Shown one piece after another: positions 18,019-26,795 of a DNA stretch of 64,000 nucleotides. Where the stretch lies: positions 48,675-112,674 of the forward strand of contig NZ_CVQP01000005.1 of the NCBI RefSeq assembly GCF_001040705.1. Direction: 5' to 3'. The stretch's first letter is position 1, and each line of letters starts with the position of its first letter. The notes below the pieces were generated by a model, which ran no database searches, was not told the DNA's origin, and saw only the letters and a list, made by a program, of their open reading frames with translations. The DNA comes from Rhodococcus sp. RD6.2. GTDB lineage: Bacteria > Actinomycetota > Actinomycetes > Mycobacteriales > Mycobacteriaceae. Both the position numbers and the translations under genes were made by a program.

Positions 18019-18763
18019 TGCGCGCCCACTCACGGACGGCGTCGCGGTGCAGTGCCACTGCGGCGCGCACGGCGTCGGGATCCTGTTCGGTGTTCATCCG
18101 CGTTCGCCAGTACCGGGCCCGGGTCTGCGCGTCACCGTCCGGGCTCGCCAGGCCCGTTGCCCGGGCAGCGAGGCGCACGCCGTCGTCGCAGGCGAGGAAC
18201 TCGTCGACGGCCGCTCGGGCACTGTTCCGATCGGCGATCGTCCGCAGGTGGGTGAGCAGCGCCACGGCCCGCGCAGCCCGGATCGCGCGAACTCTGTCGT
18301 CGAGGGCCGTACGCAGTCGCGGCAGGCCGGTGTCCGGGCCGACGGTCGTGACGGGCAGGCACGGAGCCGCGAGGGCCGACGCCGCCCGGGCGAGCGCGCG
18401 GTCGGGATCGGTCAGTGTGTCGGTCTTGGCCAGCACCGGCAGCAGGCGTCCGGCGGCCTCCGCGGCGGCCGCTCGATCCACGTCGCGCGGCGGGTCGAGA
18501 ACCACGAGCACGACCACGTCGCCGGTGAGGATCGGATCGACGGATCCGGGGCGGTCACGGGCGGCCGACTCCACGACCTCCGCGCCGTCCACAGGTCCGA
18601 GCGCCGCGACGAGCGAGGACCTGCCGACGCCCGCGCGGCCGGTGAACTCGACGAGGACCGCGGCGTCCACGGCAACCGACAGCTGTTCGAGGTCGCTCGC
18701 GTCCTTCCGCCCGGTCGCGCCGAGGGCGAGCAGAACCCCGCCCAGAGAAGAATCAGTCGACAC
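18011..18763 (-). CDS. P-loop GTPase-like protein (Rv0209-like by position)
   Basis: About 250 residues. VEFTGRAGVGRSSLVAALG (residues 38-56) is a Walker A with Arg in place of Lys, the same change as in the next gene; LAKTDTLTD (residues 111-119) fits a G4-type TKxD motif. The remainder is helical and charged, with no membrane segment. The exact start is unsure: GTG 18763 is used because GGGGGTGA lies 7 bases upstream, but GTG 18769 is also in frame. It overlaps the following gene by eight bases, so the two products probably work together, one soluble and one membrane-bound. The position corresponds to Rv0209 beside trmB. Confidence 0.65.
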   Translation of the reverse strand: MSTDSSLGGVLLALGATGRKDASDLEQLSVAVDAAVLVEFTGRAGVGRSSLVAALGPVDGAEVVESAARDRPGSVDPILTGDVVVLVVLDPPRDVDRAAAAEAAGRLLPVLAKTDTLTDPDRALARAASALAAPCLPVTTVGPDTGLPRLRTALDDRVRAIRAARAVALLTHLRTIADRNSARAAVDEFLACDDGVRLAARATGLASPDGDAQTRARYWRTRMNTEQDPDAVRAAVALHRDAVREWARNA

Positions 18764-18998
18764 CTTCACGTCACCCCCAACGTGTTCCGAGTCCCTTGCG
18801 CGGCTCCCCCGACACGCGTGGTGATGATGACAGCCGGTGAGTGCGAACGGGAGACGTGTCACTCCGGACGGAACGCCTTCATCAGGAAAAGGCCTGCTCC
18901 CGCGGGATGACCGCCCCGAACCGGGGTGCCGTCGGAGGCCCACTGAAGCGTCAAACCCTCAACTCACACTTGAGACCCAGCTGCCGGAATCGGTGGTC

Positions 18999-19760
18999 AT
19001 GCGTGACAATGGTCGGGTGAATGACGCCGAACCCCGGGTGGAGGGTGCCGCCGACCGCGGATCCCGCCTGTATCCCCGGGTGACCAGTTTCCGCTCCCGA
19101 CGTGGCTCCCTCACCGATCCCCAGCAGCAGGCATGGGACCGGATGTGGCCCGCCATCGGCGCCGATGTGTCCGACACCCCCCTCGATCTCGACGGGTGGT
19201 TCGGCAGGCAAGCGCCGACGATCATCGAGATCGGATGCGGTACCGGAACGGCGACCACCGCGATGGCCCAGGCCGAGCCGCACATGAATCTGCTTGCCGT
19301 CGAGGTGTACCGCCCCGGCCTGGCGCAGCTGCTGCAGTCTGTCGAACGCGAGGGCATCTCCAACATCCGAATTCTGCGCGGCGACGCGATGGACGTGCTG
19401 GAGAACATGCTCACCCCCGGATCGCTGGTCGGTGCTCGGGTCTTCTTTCCCGACCCGTGGCCCAAGGCGCGCCACCACAAGCGGCGGCTGCTGCAGCCCG
19501 CGACGTTCGCGCTGATCGCGGACCGACTCGCGGACAACGGTGTGCTGCACGTGGCGACGGACCACGCCGAGTACGCAGAATGGATCGCCGAGGCCGGTGA
19601 CGCCGAACCGCGGCTGACCCGCCTCGACTGGGAGCAACTGGCAGGCGGCGCGATCGACTCGCCGATGACCCACGAGCGTCCGGTGACGAAGTTCGAGGAC
19701 AAGGCGCACCGCGTCGGGCGTCCGATCACGGAAATGATCTGGGGAAAGGCCACCGGATGA
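18999..19760 (+). CDS. trmB: tRNA (guanine-N7-)-methyltransferase
   Basis: A 253-residue TrmB that methylates G46 of tRNA with SAM. Motif I is IIEIGCGTGTATTAMA, followed by the family-specific VYRPGLAQLLQSV, the invariant VFFPDPWPKARHHKRRLL (substrate-binding and catalytic Asp/Pro/Lys/His residues) and LHVATDHAEYAEW. A disordered N-terminus of about 30 residues precedes the core, so the start is uncertain: ATG 18999 or GTG 19017, neither with a strong ribosome site. Its stop overlaps the next gene by four bases (ATGA). The order trmB-NYN-mmpL3 is the same as Rv0208c-Rv0207c-Rv0206c. Confidence 0.93.
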   Translation: MRDNGRVNDAEPRVEGAADRGSRLYPRVTSFRSRRGSLTDPQQQAWDRMWPAIGADVSDTPLDLDGWFGRQAPTIIEIGCGTGTATTAMAQAEPHMNLLAVEVYRPGLAQLLQSVEREGISNIRILRGDAMDVLENMLTPGSLVGARVFFPDPWPKARHHKRRLLQPATFALIADRLADNGVLHVATDHAEYAEWIAEAGDAEPRLTRLDWEQLAGGAIDSPMTHERPVTKFEDKAHRVGRPITEMIWGKATG

Positions 19761-20458
19761 GCGTCAGCGAACGATTACCCGATTCTCTCGGGGCCGCGGG
19801 CGACGACGCCACGGAGCAGCCTCGACAACCACGCCGGGTACTCCTGGTCTGGGACGCGCCGAACCTCGACATGGGGCTCGGCGCAATTCTGGGTGGCCGT
19901 CCCACCGCGGCCTACCGACCTCGCTTCGACGCGCTCGGACGCTGGCTGCTCGGTCGCACCGCGGAACTGTCCGGGACGAGCCCGGTGCGGCTCGAGCCGG
20001 AGGCGACGGTGTTCACGAACATCGCTCCTGGCAGCGCCGACGTCGTCCGACCCTGGGTCGAGGCGCTGCGCAACGTCGGTTTCGCGGTGTTCGCGAAGCC
20101 GAAGATCGACGAGGACAGCGATGTCGACGCCGACATGCTCGCGCACATCGAGCAGCGCGCCGCAGGCGGCGGGCTGGCCGGTGTCATGGTCGCGTCGGCC
20201 GACGGCCAGGCCTTCCGGGAGCCCCTCGAGGATCTCGCTGCCGCGGGCGTCCCGGTGCAGGTGCTCGGGTTCCGGGAGCACGCCAGCTGGGCGGTCTCGT
20301 CGGAGATCCTCGAGTTCGTCGACCTGGAAGACATTCCGGGCGTGTTCCGTGAGCCGCTGCCACGGGTGAGCCTGGACTCGCTGCCCGACGAGGGCGCGTG
20401 GCTGCAGCCGTTCCGTCCACTGTCGGCCCTGCTCATCGGGCGTCAAGGAGGGCAATAG
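19757..20458 (+). CDS. NYN (PIN-like) domain protein, putative ribonuclease (Rv0207c-like)
   Basis: A 233-residue protein with an NYN domain. The first acidic site is VLLVWDAPNLDMG (Asp33, Asn36); further acidic residues are in DEDSDVDADMLAHI and the core strand is VMVASADGQAF, matching the three-Asp pattern of PIN/NYN RNases. It presumably cleaves or binds RNA in the cytosol. It is coupled at both ends: its ATG overlaps the trmB stop (ATGA), and the last base of its TAG is the first base of the mmpL3 GTG. That co-translation is a striking constant of the mycolate-producing group, but how an RNase relates to mycolate export is not known. Confidence 0.85.
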   Translation: MSVSERLPDSLGAAGDDATEQPRQPRRVLLVWDAPNLDMGLGAILGGRPTAAYRPRFDALGRWLLGRTAELSGTSPVRLEPEATVFTNIAPGSADVVRPWVEALRNVGFAVFAKPKIDEDSDVDADMLAHIEQRAAGGGLAGVMVASADGQAFREPLEDLAAAGVPVQVLGFREHASWAVSSEILEFVDLEDIPGVFREPLPRVSLDSLPDEGAWLQPFRPLSALLIGRQGGQ

Positions 20459-23439
20459 TGTTCGCGACCTGGGGCCAGCTCGTCTATCGCCTCCGATTCA
20501 CGGTGATCGGGGTGATGGTCGCGTTGATGCTCGGCCTCGGCGCGTATGGCCTCGGGCTCGAGAAGAACCTGAGCCAGAGCGGCTGGGACGACCCAGGTTC
20601 CGAGTCCGTCGCGGCCGCGAAACTGGCGGACGGCACCTTCGGCCGCGACACCACCGCTGACGTGGTGCTCCTCTACACCGCACCCGACGGCAAAACCGTC
20701 GACGACCCGACGTTCGCCTCGAAGATCACGAAGAACCTCGAAGAGGCGGTCACGAACAATCCGGACCAGATCCTCAAGGTCAACGGCAGCTACTGGACGA
20801 CGAAACTGCCTCAGTTGGCCGATGCGACCAAGCAGCACGCGATCGCGAGCGTCGCGATCGCCGGCGCCAACGACACCGAGGTCGCAGCCAATTTCCGCGA
20901 GGTGCGCGATGTGTTCTACATCGACGGCATCGACGTGCAGTTGGCCGGGCTGCAACCCGTCACCGGAACGCTCAACGACACGATGGCGAACGACGTCCAT
21001 CGCATGGAGCTTCTCGCCATCCCGGCCGTCGGTGTGCTGCTGTTCTTCGTCTTCGGCGGCGTCGTCGCCGCGGCGCTCCCGCTGATCGTCGGTGGCCTGA
21101 CGATCATCGCCGCGAACGGCATCGTCAAGTTGTTCACCCTGTTCACGGACGTCAACGCCTTCGTGGTTCCGGTGGTGTCGCTGATCGGCCTCGGCCTGGC
21201 GATCGACTACGGCCTGTTCATGGTCAGCCGGTTCCGTGAGGAGATAGCCGAGGGCTACGAGACCGGCGACGCGGTCCGCCGCACCGTGATGACCGCCGGC
21301 CGAACCGTGGTCTTCTCGGCGACGATGGTGACGGCGAGCCTCGGCGGGCTGCTGATCTTCCCGCAGGGCTTCCTCAAGTCCGTCGCCTACGGCGCGATCG
21401 CAGCGGTGATGCTGGCAGCGTTGATCTCGGTGACGGTGTTGCCTGCGATCCTCGCGATCCTCGGTCGCCGAGTGGACGCCCTCGGGCTCAAGTTCATGCG
21501 GAAGACGAAGACCGCCGAGGAGATCGAGAACAGCTACTGGGGCCGGTTGACGCAGTGGGTGATGAAGAACCCACTGAAGGTGGCGATCCCGATCGTGATC
21601 GGGCTCCTGCTGCTGACGATCCCGATCTCCGGCATCAAGTTCGGCGGCATCAACGAGACCTACCTCCCGCCCGACAACGAAACCCGGTTGGCGCAGGAGC
21701 AGTTCGACGAGCTGTTCCCGAACAACCGCACCGAGCCGATCAAGTTGGTCGTCGAGGGCGCCCAGGGCGCGGAGCTCACGCAGATCGTCAGGCAGGCCAG
21801 CGAGGCACCCGGCCTTGTCGAGAAGTTCAGCATCAACAATCCGACCAAGGACGGCGTGACCGTCTTCAAGGCCGGGTTGGTCGACCGCAACGACTCCGAG
21901 GCGACGATCGAGTACTTGCGGGCGATGGACGTCCCCGACGGAGCCACGGTGCTCGTCGGTGGCACCCCCGCCATCGAGCAGGACTCGATCGCAGCGCTAC
22001 TCGACAGCCTGCCGCTGATGGTGGCGCTGGTGGTCCTGCTGACGACGCTGCTGATGTTCCTCGCGTTCGGATCGCTGGTACTGCCGATCAAGGCCGTGTT
22101 GATGACCGCGCTCGGTCTCGGCGCGACGCTCGGCATCCTGACGTGGATCTTCATCGACGGTCACGGAGCGACCTTGATGAACTTCACGCCCGGCCCGATC
22201 ATGTCGCCGGTGCTGGTGCTGATCATGGCGATCATCTACGGCCTGTCCACCGACTACGAGGTGTTCCTGCTCTCCCGCATGGTCGAGGCCAGGGCGCAGG
22301 GCGCGAGCACAACGGAGTCCGTCCGGGTCGGCACGGCGCACACGGGTCGCATCATCACGGCAGCGGCGTTGATCCTGATCGTGGTCACGGGTGCGTTCGC
22401 GTTCTCCGAACTGGTGATGATGAAGTACATCGCCTACGGCATGATCGCCGCGCTCGTCCTCGACGCCACCGTGATCCGCATGTTCCTGGTGCCTGCGGTG
22501 ATGAAGCTGCTCGGCGACGACTGCTGGTGGGCGCCTGCCTGGATGAAGCGTATTCAGGAGCGAATGGGCCTCGGTGAGCCGATCCTCGACGACGAACGCA
22601 TCCCTGCCGACGTCCCCGAGATCGCACCTGTCGGTGTGCCCGCACCACGTCCGCAGGGCGCTCAGCGGCAGCGATCTACGCCGTTGACGAGGGAAGCCGT
22701 CGAGCGCGTGTTGCCGCCGCGAACGGCAGCGGCGTCGCGGATCGCGGCGACTGTGGAACCGCTGACCGGCGAACCGATGACCGAGCCGATCCCGCAGGTC
22801 GCACCGCGCCCGGCGCCCGAACGTCAGGCACCGGAGCGGCCCGCGCCCGAGCAGCGCCAGGAACCCGAGCAGAAGCAGGCATCGCGACTCCCGCAGGATG
22901 CGGTACGTCCGCCTGCACAGGCGCCCCAGCCGCCGCGGCCCCCGCAGGCTCCGGTGTCACCGAGGCGCGGTACCGAGCCTCCCGCGACGGCGAATCGCCC
23001 GATTGAGAGCTGGCTGTCGAGCCTCCGGGTTCCGACAGGGTCGCAGGCGAACGGGAACGCGGTGTCGGAAGCGCACGCAGGCGCACCCGGGCACCAACCG
23101 CAGGCACGCCCGGCACAGCCACAGGGCCGAGCGCCGCAGGCAGGACCGGCCCAATCGCAAGGCCAGCCGCTGCCGCCCCGACCGGCCCAGCCACAGGGCC
23201 AGCAGCCGCAAGCACGCCCGGGCCAGCCACCACAGGGTCGACCGGCTCAGCCGGAGCGGACCGCTCAGGAGCGCCCGACGCAGGCGGCGACGGCAGCGTG
23301 GCCCGCCCCCACCCCGCCTGCCCCTGCGACCGAGTCACAGCCGGCCGACGATCCGTCGAATTCGGGTCGGCACCGTCACACGGACGGGGCGCCGACGGTC
23401 AGCGTCAGCGAACTGCTCGCTCGCCAGCGGCGCGACTGA
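20458..23439 (+). CDS. mmpL3: Trehalose monomycolate transporter MmpL3
   Basis: A 993-residue RND/MMPL transporter. Twelve membrane helices are arranged as two 1+5 blocks with periplasmic porter domains after TM1 and TM7. The proton-relay Asp-Tyr pairs are present: LGLAIDYGLFMVSR (Asp250-Tyr251) and GLSTDYEVFLLSR (Asp599-Tyr600), equivalent to Asp256/Asp645 in M. tuberculosis. It flips trehalose monomycolate to the periplasm for mycomembrane assembly and is normally essential. The C-terminal 270 residues are a disordered Pro/Gln-rich tail with repeated PAQPQG-like units. GTG 20458 has a perfect AAGGAGG and shares one base with the NYN gene stop; an upstream frame extension is therefore rejected. 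Confidence 0.95.
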   Translation: MFATWGQLVYRLRFTVIGVMVALMLGLGAYGLGLEKNLSQSGWDDPGSESVAAAKLADGTFGRDTTADVVLLYTAPDGKTVDDPTFASKITKNLEEAVTNNPDQILKVNGSYWTTKLPQLADATKQHAIASVAIAGANDTEVAANFREVRDVFYIDGIDVQLAGLQPVTGTLNDTMANDVHRMELLAIPAVGVLLFFVFGGVVAAALPLIVGGLTIIAANGIVKLFTLFTDVNAFVVPVVSLIGLGLAIDYGLFMVSRFREEIAEGYETGDAVRRTVMTAGRTVVFSATMVTASLGGLLIFPQGFLKSVAYGAIAAVMLAALISVTVLPAILAILGRRVDALGLKFMRKTKTAEEIENSYWGRLTQWVMKNPLKVAIPIVIGLLLLTIPISGIKFGGINETYLPPDNETRLAQEQFDELFPNNRTEPIKLVVEGAQGAELTQIVRQASEAPGLVEKFSINNPTKDGVTVFKAGLVDRNDSEATIEYLRAMDVPDGATVLVGGTPAIEQDSIAALLDSLPLMVALVVLLTTLLMFLAFGSLVLPIKAVLMTALGLGATLGILTWIFIDGHGATLMNFTPGPIMSPVLVLIMAIIYGLSTDYEVFLLSRMVEARAQGASTTESVRVGTAHTGRIITAAALILIVVTGAFAFSELVMMKYIAYGMIAALVLDATVIRMFLVPAVMKLLGDDCWWAPAWMKRIQERMGLGEPILDDERIPADVPEIAPVGVPAPRPQGAQRQRSTPLTREAVERVLPPRTAAASRIAATVEPLTGEPMTEPIPQVAPRPAPERQAPERPAPEQRQEPEQKQASRLPQDAVRPPAQAPQPPRPPQAPVSPRRGTEPPATANRPIESWLSSLRVPTGSQANGNAVSEAHAGAPGHQPQARPAQPQGRAPQAGPAQSQGQPLPPRPAQPQGQQPQARPGQPPQGRPAQPERTAQERPTQAATAAWPAPTPPAPATESQPADDPSNSGRHRHTDGAPTVSVSELLARQRRD

Positions 23440-23455
23440 CGGACAGGTCGGGTCG

Positions 23456-24103
23456 TCACCCGAGCATACGTCGCAGGCCCGTCCCGAACGGATGCTTCGC
23501 GGTGACGGACCCGAACCGCATCTGACCGCGCACCACGAGGTGCAGCGGCCCGATGTTCGGCCCCGTGCGCACCTTGTTGGTGGTGCTGCCGCCGACGGTT
23601 TCGATGCTGTTGAGGTCGACGGTGGCGTCCCCGGGGACGATGACGGTGACGGAACCGCAGTAGCCGTCGATCGTCACCTCGACGACCTGGGTCTGCATCA
23701 CCGCGGACGTGAAGTCGAGGGTGACGTTCGACAGCCAGTTCTCGACGTGGAGGGTCGCCGGCACCTGCCAGGCCCCCTTCCTGGTCACGCTCGACAGCTT
23801 CGCGCGGATGACCGTCGGCGCATCGGCCTGGTACGCCGCCGCGACCGGGGTCGGCGGCCGGGGGCTCGGCGGCCGGGGGCTCGGCGTGTGGGCCTGCGCT
23901 GCGTGGTCGGTACCGACGACCCGGATGCCCGGCAGGTCGAACAGCACACTGTTGAGCTCACCGCGCGTGCGGGCAGCCAGAGCCGTGTCCATGCGTTCGG
24001 TGAATTCGCCGAGCGAGAGCATCCCCTGACCGACCGCGCGCTGCAGCAACTGGCCCACGTATTCACGTTCGGCGTCCGACACCCGAAGATCCCTGTCCTC
24101 CAT
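23456..24103 (-). CDS. DUF1707 / LiaF-like C-terminal domain protein
   Basis: A 215-residue protein. The N-terminal DUF1707 module (DLRVSDAEREYVGQLLQRAV...FTERMDTALAARTRGEL, residues 5-50) is a short helical domain common in actinobacterial envelope-stress proteins. A Pro-rich linker (PSPRPPSPRPPTP) leads to a beta-rich C-terminal domain (VTIDGYCGSVTVIVPGDATVDL) like the cell-wall-active antibiotic response domain of LiaF. There is no membrane segment. It may sense envelope state or bind a regulator; this is a family-level guess. It is convergent with mmpL3, 16 bases apart, with no terminator visible between them. Confidence 0.75.
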   Translation of the reverse strand: MEDRDLRVSDAEREYVGQLLQRAVGQGMLSLGEFTERMDTALAARTRGELNSVLFDLPGIRVVGTDHAAQAHTPSPRPPSPRPPTPVAAAYQADAPTVIRAKLSSVTRKGAWQVPATLHVENWLSNVTLDFTSAVMQTQVVEVTIDGYCGSVTVIVPGDATVDLNSIETVGGSTTNKVRTGPNIGPLHLVVRGQMRFGSVTAKHPFGTGLRRMLG

Positions 24104-24157
24104 ACGGCACAGGATATGCGCGCCGTGAATCGGGCCGTCGGCGCCGTGCGATCGCGC

Positions 24158-26032
24158 TCAGGCCGCCGCGCTCCCGCCCTGACCACCGGACGCGAACGCA
24201 CGCGCATACCTCGTGCCTGCCGCGAGCAGCAGCAGTCCCGCTCCGAGGAAGGCAAGTACCCGGTAGACCCCGTCGAGAGTGGCGAGGTCGAAGAGGAACA
24301 GCTTTGCCAGCGCTACCCCGGTGAGCGTCAGCCCGGAGACGAGCGCGAGCCGTGCCTGCTCCGGATGGGTCAGGCCCCAGCGCAGCATCGCGGTGGCGAG
24401 CACCATCCATGCCAGCGTCGCTGCGGTGTGCCCGGCGATGAATCCCGTTGTGGCGCCGAGAGCGGCGACACCCGCGGTCACCACGGTCGCGGTGCCCGCG
24501 TACCCGGCCACCGACCCGGCGACGATCGCGGCGACGGCGGTCCGATCCGCACCGAGCAGGCCGAGTGACCGCGCGGTCGCGGCGAGCGCCACCACGGTGG
24601 CCGCGAGCAGAACCCCGGCGACGACGACCACGAGCGACGAACTCGCATCGTTCTGGTCCGTCAGCGCTTCCGGCGGCGCGATGCCGAGGAACAGCAGTCC
24701 ACCGAGAACGCCGAATCCGGTTGCGGCGGTGAACGCGATGCGGGATCCGGTCCGGCCCGACACCGCGACCAGTCCCAGCGCGAGGGTCAGCAGTGCCACC
24801 GGCAGCACGTCCCCGGAGGTGGCGGCGATGCATGTCTGCAGTGCCGCCAGGGCCGCGATCGCCGACGCGGCGATCCGGGTGTGACGGGGCAGGTCGGGAA
24901 CGGCCAGGATCAGCCCGACGAGGCTCGCGGCCGTGACCACCAGCACCGCGACCTCGGTCCACCGGGTGAGCACCCCTCCGGTGAACAGCAGCGGCAGGGT
25001 GGTGACCGCGAGCATCACGCTCGACGTGACGTCGGCGGCGTTGCGGCGCAACACGATCACGGCCGTGCTCGCTCCGACGACCGCGACGGTCGCGGCCATG
25101 GCGAGTAGGAGCGCGACGGTCGGCCGATGTCCGTCCGGCCACAGCCCGATCCCCGACCAGGTGGCGTCCGCGAACACCACGAGCACCACGAGCACCGCCG
25201 GAAGGGTCCGTGCGACGTGCAGGTACGGCCAGTCCTTGCCGAGCTGAGGGAAGGCGCCCGCGATCTGCACCACCACCAGGAACGCAAGCAACGACATGGT
25301 GATGCCGTCGGTGAGCACGGGCGCCAGGACCGCGATCGCGGTCGTGACGAGCGCTGCCATCGGCTGGGACTCCCACCGGGTCGCGATCAGCATTCCGGCA
25401 GCGGCGATCGCGGCGGCCAGGGCGAGGCCGACCAGCGGTGGGAACCAACCGTGGTAGACGGTCGCTGCGGTGACAGCGAGAAAGCCGCCCGCGAGCCCGG
25501 TCACGGCCAACGCGATCGCGCCGACCCGTCCACCGCTGCGGTCGTACACCCGCAGGCCCGCACCGACCAGAGCCGCCGAGAACACCGCACCCGCGACGAC
25601 TCTCGCGACGGGACCGAAGAAGCCGGCTTGCGCGGCGAGCACCAGCAGCATCACCACACCGATCAGGGTGACGGCCGCGCCCGCGGCCGCGAGAACGCGA
25701 CTGACCATGCCATCGCGCTGCCACCACGGCTCACGCGGCACCGGCGGGGCGGGGGCCGGGCGCGGGGGCGCCTGCCGAGGCGGAGGGCCGGGCTGCGCGT
25801 ACATGGGTTGCGCATACATCGGTTGCGGGGCGTAGACGGGTTGGGCCGGAAAGTGCTGGACCGGCTGCGCCGGATACACCGGCGGTGCCTGCACGGCCGG
25901 GATCTCGAGCTGCGCGCGAAGTCGCGTCAGGTCCTCGGAGACGCCGCGCAGGTGCTGCCCGAGCGCAGCGAACTCGCCGGACAGCCTGGCGACCAACTGT
26001 GGATCGATCTGGGTACCACCGGGATTGACCAT
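24158..26032 (-). CDS. DUF2339 multi-pass membrane protein
   Basis: A 624-residue protein. The N-terminus is a coiled coil (ARLSGEFAALGQHLRGVSEDLTRLRAQLE), followed by a Pro/Gln/Tyr-rich linker with repeated MYAQP units, then at least 16 hydrophobic helices rich in Ala, Val and Leu with WFPPLVGLAL and other DUF2339 features. This family of predicted membrane proteins has no assigned biochemical function. ATG 26032 (MVNPGGTQIDPQ) is chosen as the first start before the coiled coil; the ribosome site is weak. It lies between the DUF1707 protein and a two-component system on the same strand, 110 bases after the response-regulator gene. Confidence 0.75.
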   Translation of the reverse strand: MVNPGGTQIDPQLVARLSGEFAALGQHLRGVSEDLTRLRAQLEIPAVQAPPVYPAQPVQHFPAQPVYAPQPMYAQPMYAQPGPPPRQAPPRPAPAPPVPREPWWQRDGMVSRVLAAAGAAVTLIGVVMLLVLAAQAGFFGPVARVVAGAVFSAALVGAGLRVYDRSGGRVGAIALAVTGLAGGFLAVTAATVYHGWFPPLVGLALAAAIAAAGMLIATRWESQPMAALVTTAIAVLAPVLTDGITMSLLAFLVVVQIAGAFPQLGKDWPYLHVARTLPAVLVVLVVFADATWSGIGLWPDGHRPTVALLLAMAATVAVVGASTAVIVLRRNAADVTSSVMLAVTTLPLLFTGGVLTRWTEVAVLVVTAASLVGLILAVPDLPRHTRIAASAIAALAALQTCIAATSGDVLPVALLTLALGLVAVSGRTGSRIAFTAATGFGVLGGLLFLGIAPPEALTDQNDASSSLVVVVAGVLLAATVVALAATARSLGLLGADRTAVAAIVAGSVAGYAGTATVVTAGVAALGATTGFIAGHTAATLAWMVLATAMLRWGLTHPEQARLALVSGLTLTGVALAKLFLFDLATLDGVYRVLAFLGAGLLLLAAGTRYARAFASGGQGGSAAA

Positions 26033-26142
26033 GGTTCCAGCATCGAGTTCTCCGTTTCCTCGGACATGAGTAGTCCTACTCGAACTGACCGGGGACTTTC
26101 CGTGGACGCGGCGACCCGGGGTGTCGGTTGGGAGACGTGCCC

Positions 26143-26793
26143 CTAGTCGAGTCCGTTTTCGATCGCGTACCGGGCCAGGGCGACACGGTTCGCCAACTGG
26201 AGTTTCCGCAGGGTCGCCTGGACGTGGTTCTCCACGGTCCGGTGACTCAGACCGAGCCGGGTCGCGATCTGCTTGGCGCTCAACCCCTTCGCGACGAGCC
26301 GCAACACCTCGGTCTCGCGGTCCGTCAGACGCGGCACCGGGGCGGACGGCTCCTGGTCTGCGCCCGCGATCCGCCGGAACTCCCCCAGGACGAGCCCGGC
26401 CAGGCCCGGCGTGAACACGGCCTGACCGGAGGCGGTGGCGTGGACGGCCGCAACGAGTTCGGACGCGGAGGCGCTCTTGACGAGGTACCCGGTGGCGCCG
26501 GACTTGATCGCGTCGAGCACGTCCTCGCGTTCGGCCGACGCGGACAGCACCAGCACCCGGGACTTCGGGGACACCGCGAGAACCGCGGCCGTCGCCTGGG
26601 CGCCGTTGCCGTCCGGCAGCTGCATGTCCATCAGGACTACCGCGGGGAGCACGGCGGCCGCTCGGCGCGCGGCGGCGGCGACACCGTCGGCAGTGGCGAC
26701 GACGTCGAAGCCTGCCGACCCGAGATCGCGTGCCACGCCGTCCCGCCAGATCGGGTGGTCGTCGACCACCATCACCGTCACCTGCTCGGCCAC
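26143..26793 (-). CDS. NarL/FixJ-family response regulator
   Basis: A 216-residue regulator. The receiver domain has the acidic pair Asp11-Asp12, phospho-acceptor Asp56 in LMDMQLPDGNG, and Lys in YLVKSAS. The C-terminal LuxR-type helix-turn-helix is LTDRETEVLRLVAKGLSAKQIATRLGLSHRTVENHVQATLRKL. GTG 26793 has AAAGGGG upstream and starts two bases after the sensor kinase stop, so the pair is one operon. Targets are unknown. The sensor/regulator pair resembles the MacSR-type systems of actinobacteria, but this is only tentative. Confidence 0.9.
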   Translation of the reverse strand: MAEQVTVMVVDDHPIWRDGVARDLGSAGFDVVATADGVAAAARRAAAVLPAVVLMDMQLPDGNGAQATAAVLAVSPKSRVLVLSASAEREDVLDAIKSGATGYLVKSASASELVAAVHATASGQAVFTPGLAGLVLGEFRRIAGADQEPSAPVPRLTDRETEVLRLVAKGLSAKQIATRLGLSHRTVENHVQATLRKLQLANRVALARYAIENGLD

Positions 26794-26795
26794 GC

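Noticed and set aside
20398-20457. Longer mmpL3 start inside the NYN gene
   Set aside because: GTG 20458 has a perfect AAGGAGG ribosome site and the known N-terminus of the family begins just there.
22898-24568. 556-codon plus-strand frame over the mmpL3 tail and downstream genes
   Set aside because: High-GC shadow frame with Arg/His-rich composition; the real genes on both strands account for it.
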